From NCBI RefSeq assembly GCF_011682145.1, contig NZ_WHJH01000056.1, positions 1 to 47,599 of the forward strand: a stretch of DNA of 47,599 nucleotides. The letters run 5' to 3'. The notes beneath the pieces are model-generated. The model saw only the letters and a program-made list of their open reading frames with translations. It was not told where the DNA came from and ran no database searches. The translations under genes and the position numbers were made by a program. Origin of the DNA: Massilia mucilaginosa. GTDB lineage: Bacteria > Pseudomonadota > Gammaproteobacteria > Burkholderiales > Burkholderiaceae_D. How positions within the stretch are numbered: the stretch's first letter is position 1; each line of letters begins with the position of its first letter. Shown in pieces: positions 46,465-47,599 of the stretch.

Positions 46465-47115
46465 ATGAATAAATTACAGCCCATTTTTGTCATCGCCGCT
46501 ACGCTGATCTGCTGCGCCGCGTCTGCGCAGCAGTTGTACAAGACCGTCGGTCCGGATGGGAAAGTCACGTTTTCGGACCGCCCGCAAAATGGCGAGAAGC
46601 TCAAGGTCAGCGTGATGAAGGGATCCGTGCTGCGTCCGGTGGAAGGCCCGGTGCCGCCCGTGCCCAAGATTGGGCCGCCGTCGAAAGGCACTGGCGCCCA
46701 CGGGGCGGGCAATGGCATCTCGGCCGCCGGCGTCCCATCGCCCGAACTCCAGCATGCGGTGCTGGTGGTGTCGCTGATGTCCGAAGTGGCCGCTAAGTTC
46801 GAGCCGGTGTGCTCGCGGGCGGCGCCCCAGAACAAGAAATTCGTCACCGCGGCCAATGGCTGGACGCAGCGCAACAGCAGCTTTATCGAGAAGCAGCGGC
46901 GCGCGCTGGCCGACATGGCGCCCTCCCGGCGCACCGCATTGCAGGGTGAGGTGGCGGCCAAGATTCACGAAGCCATGACCGACGTCCTGGCGCAGGGCGC
47001 CGCGGGCCAGGTGCGCTGGTGCGAAAAGGCGACCATCGACATGTCGGGTGGCGCCAATGACGTCGTCAATAATGCGGAGGTCGCCATGCCGCTGATCACC
47101 TACAAGCCGAAGTAA
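46465..47115 (+). CDS. DUF4124 domain-containing exported protein
   Basis: 216 aa. Signal peptide MNKLQPIFVIAATLICCAASA, followed by the DUF4124 domain QQLYKTVGPDGKVTFSDRPQ (residues ~23-55), a Gly/Pro linker and a helical C-terminal domain with two Cys (FEPVCSRA, VRWCEKA) that could form a disulfide. The ATG at 46465 is chosen because it starts the signal peptide. The role of DUF4124 is unknown. It lies just upstream of the rRNA promoter region. Confidence 0.85.
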   Translation: MNKLQPIFVIAATLICCAASAQQLYKTVGPDGKVTFSDRPQNGEKLKVSVMKGSVLRPVEGPVPPVPKIGPPSKGTGAHGAGNGISAAGVPSPELQHAVLVVSLMSEVAAKFEPVCSRAAPQNKKFVTAANGWTQRNSSFIEKQRRALADMAPSRRTALQGEVAAKIHEAMTDVLAQGAAGQVRWCEKATIDMSGGANDVVNNAEVAMPLITYKPK

Positions 47116-47130
47116 TTTGGCGAAGGTGGC

Positions 47131-47159
47131 TTGTGGAAAATCCGCCGCTTTGCTATAGT
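47131..47159 (+). promoter_or_regulatory. Upstream rRNA-operon promoter candidate
   Basis: TTGTGG (47131-47136), 17-bp spacer and TATAGT (47154-47159), followed by a C-rich discriminator. The GCTATAGTTCGCC context is common before stable-RNA genes in Burkholderiales. Confidence 0.6.
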
Positions 47160-47247
47160 TCGCCTCCCCGCTGAAACGCTAGCGAAATCAAGTAGTTGGC
47201 AGGACAGTCCAGGGGCGTTTCGAAAGAAACGAAGTAACAAAAAGAGG

Positions 47248-47276
47248 TTGACGAAAAACGCGAAACGCTGCATAAT
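47248..47276 (+). promoter_or_regulatory. rRNA-operon promoter
   Basis: TTGACG (47248-47253), exactly 17 bp, CATAAT (47271-47276), preceded by an A-rich stretch that may act as an UP element. It lies about 248 bp before 16S, suiting a long processed leader. Confidence 0.75.
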
Positions 47277-47341
47277 CTCACCTCTCTGCTGCAACGAACA
47301 CAACGCTTCGTACCATGCGGCAAGATTGAAATACCGAACAA

Positions 47342-47352
47342 GTTCTTTAACA
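47342..47352 (+). promoter_or_regulatory. boxA antitermination element in the 16S leader
   Basis: GTTCTTTAACA closely matches the boxA consensus TGCTCTTTAACA bound by NusB-NusE, in its usual position upstream of the 16S gene. The leader from about 47280 to 47523 otherwise carries no gene. Confidence 0.75.
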
Positions 47353-47523
47353 ATTAACAGTCGATAAGTGTGGGCGTTTGATGAAGGTGCCAACAGAGCG
47401 CAAGCGATGTTGAATACTTAAATTATCAAATGTTCACAAAAAAGAAATATAGGCGCTTCGCAAGAAGTGGCCTGTCAGTATTTTGAGTGAGCGATCTGTC
47501 CGCAAGGACATTAAACAGAGATT

Positions 47524-47599
47524 GAACTGAAGAGTTTGATCCTGGCTCAGATTGAACGCTGGCGGCATGCCTTACACATGCAAGTCGAACGGCAGCGCG
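47524..47599 (+). rRNA. rrs: 16S ribosomal RNA, 5' end (partial)
   Basis: The sequence GAACTGAAGAGTTTGATCCT starts the gene by alignment to the E. coli 5' end, and is followed by the conserved GGCTCAGATTGAACGCTGGC and CATGCAAGTCGAACGGCAGC. Only 76 bases lie inside the window. The betaproteobacterial form agrees with Oxalobacteraceae. The gene reads away from the dnaA-rpmH region, co-directional with replication if that region is oriC. Confidence 0.97.

Overview
GC-rich chromosomal window from a betaproteobacterium, most likely family Oxalobacteraceae (Massilia/Duganella/Janthinobacterium type). This rests on the 16S rRNA 5' end at the right edge, the divergent dnaA-dnaN-gyrB and rpmH-rnpA-yidD-yidC-mnmE blocks, and Burkholderiales-type neighbours such as a DUF2760/Hsp70/Hsp70 operon and a STAS-MlaE transporter. 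Assignment below family level is inference.

Layout. 0-2.6 kb: a cut-off ORF, fermentative D-lactate dehydrogenase (ldhA) and a membrane diguanylate cyclase. 2.7-6.5 kb: a plus-strand cluster of a small membrane protein, a Ser-rich repeat protein, a DUF2491 (YjfK-like) protein and a PspA/IM30-like (YjfJ-like) protein, with a phage-CII-like regulator facing it; this looks like an envelope-stress module. 6.5-17 kb, minus strand: outer-membrane phospholipase A, an HNH nuclease, a DUF2760-Hsp70-Hsp70 operon, a frameshifted gene for a secreted Cys-rich protein, a TetR/cupin operon with a well-formed operator-promoter, and a YcxB-like membrane protein.

17.1-27.4 kb is the origin-type core: gyrB, dnaN and dnaA leftward, then rpmH, rnpA, yidD, yidC and mnmE rightward. 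The 842-bp dnaA-rpmH gap holds one perfect DnaA box, a 150-bp palindrome and a REP-like inverted pair. 27.4-34 kb: a NADAR protein, an EAL phosphodiesterase, then an ECF42-type operon (22-codon ORF, VOC protein, YciI/DGPF protein, tandem-DGPF fusion, ECF sigma with C-terminal extension) behind a matching TGTCGA-N17-CGTC promoter. A DUF1439 lipoprotein, a mini zinc protein and an HPt protein follow.

34-46 kb: a CAP-domain lipoprotein, pssA, a cysteine-free CsoR/FrmR-family regulator with an aldo/keto reductase, then a long minus-strand run (D,D-carboxypeptidase, alpha/beta hydrolase, thioredoxin-like ferredoxin, VanZ-like protein, and a lipid ABC transporter of lipoprotein, MCE protein, ATPase and STAS-permease), and a B12-binding radical SAM protein. 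46.4 kb to the end: a DUF4124 protein, then rRNA promoters, leader boxA and the first 76 bases of 16S rRNA.

The window is mostly housekeeping. The points most worth follow-up are the ECF42 circuit, the large palindromes (22.5, 36.06 and 37.48 kb), the cysteine-free CsoR homologue, the quadruple Cx6C protein with its one-base frameshift, and the Ser-rich/DUF2491/PspA/CII-like cluster. No CRISPR array, tRNA or intact insertion sequence was seen.
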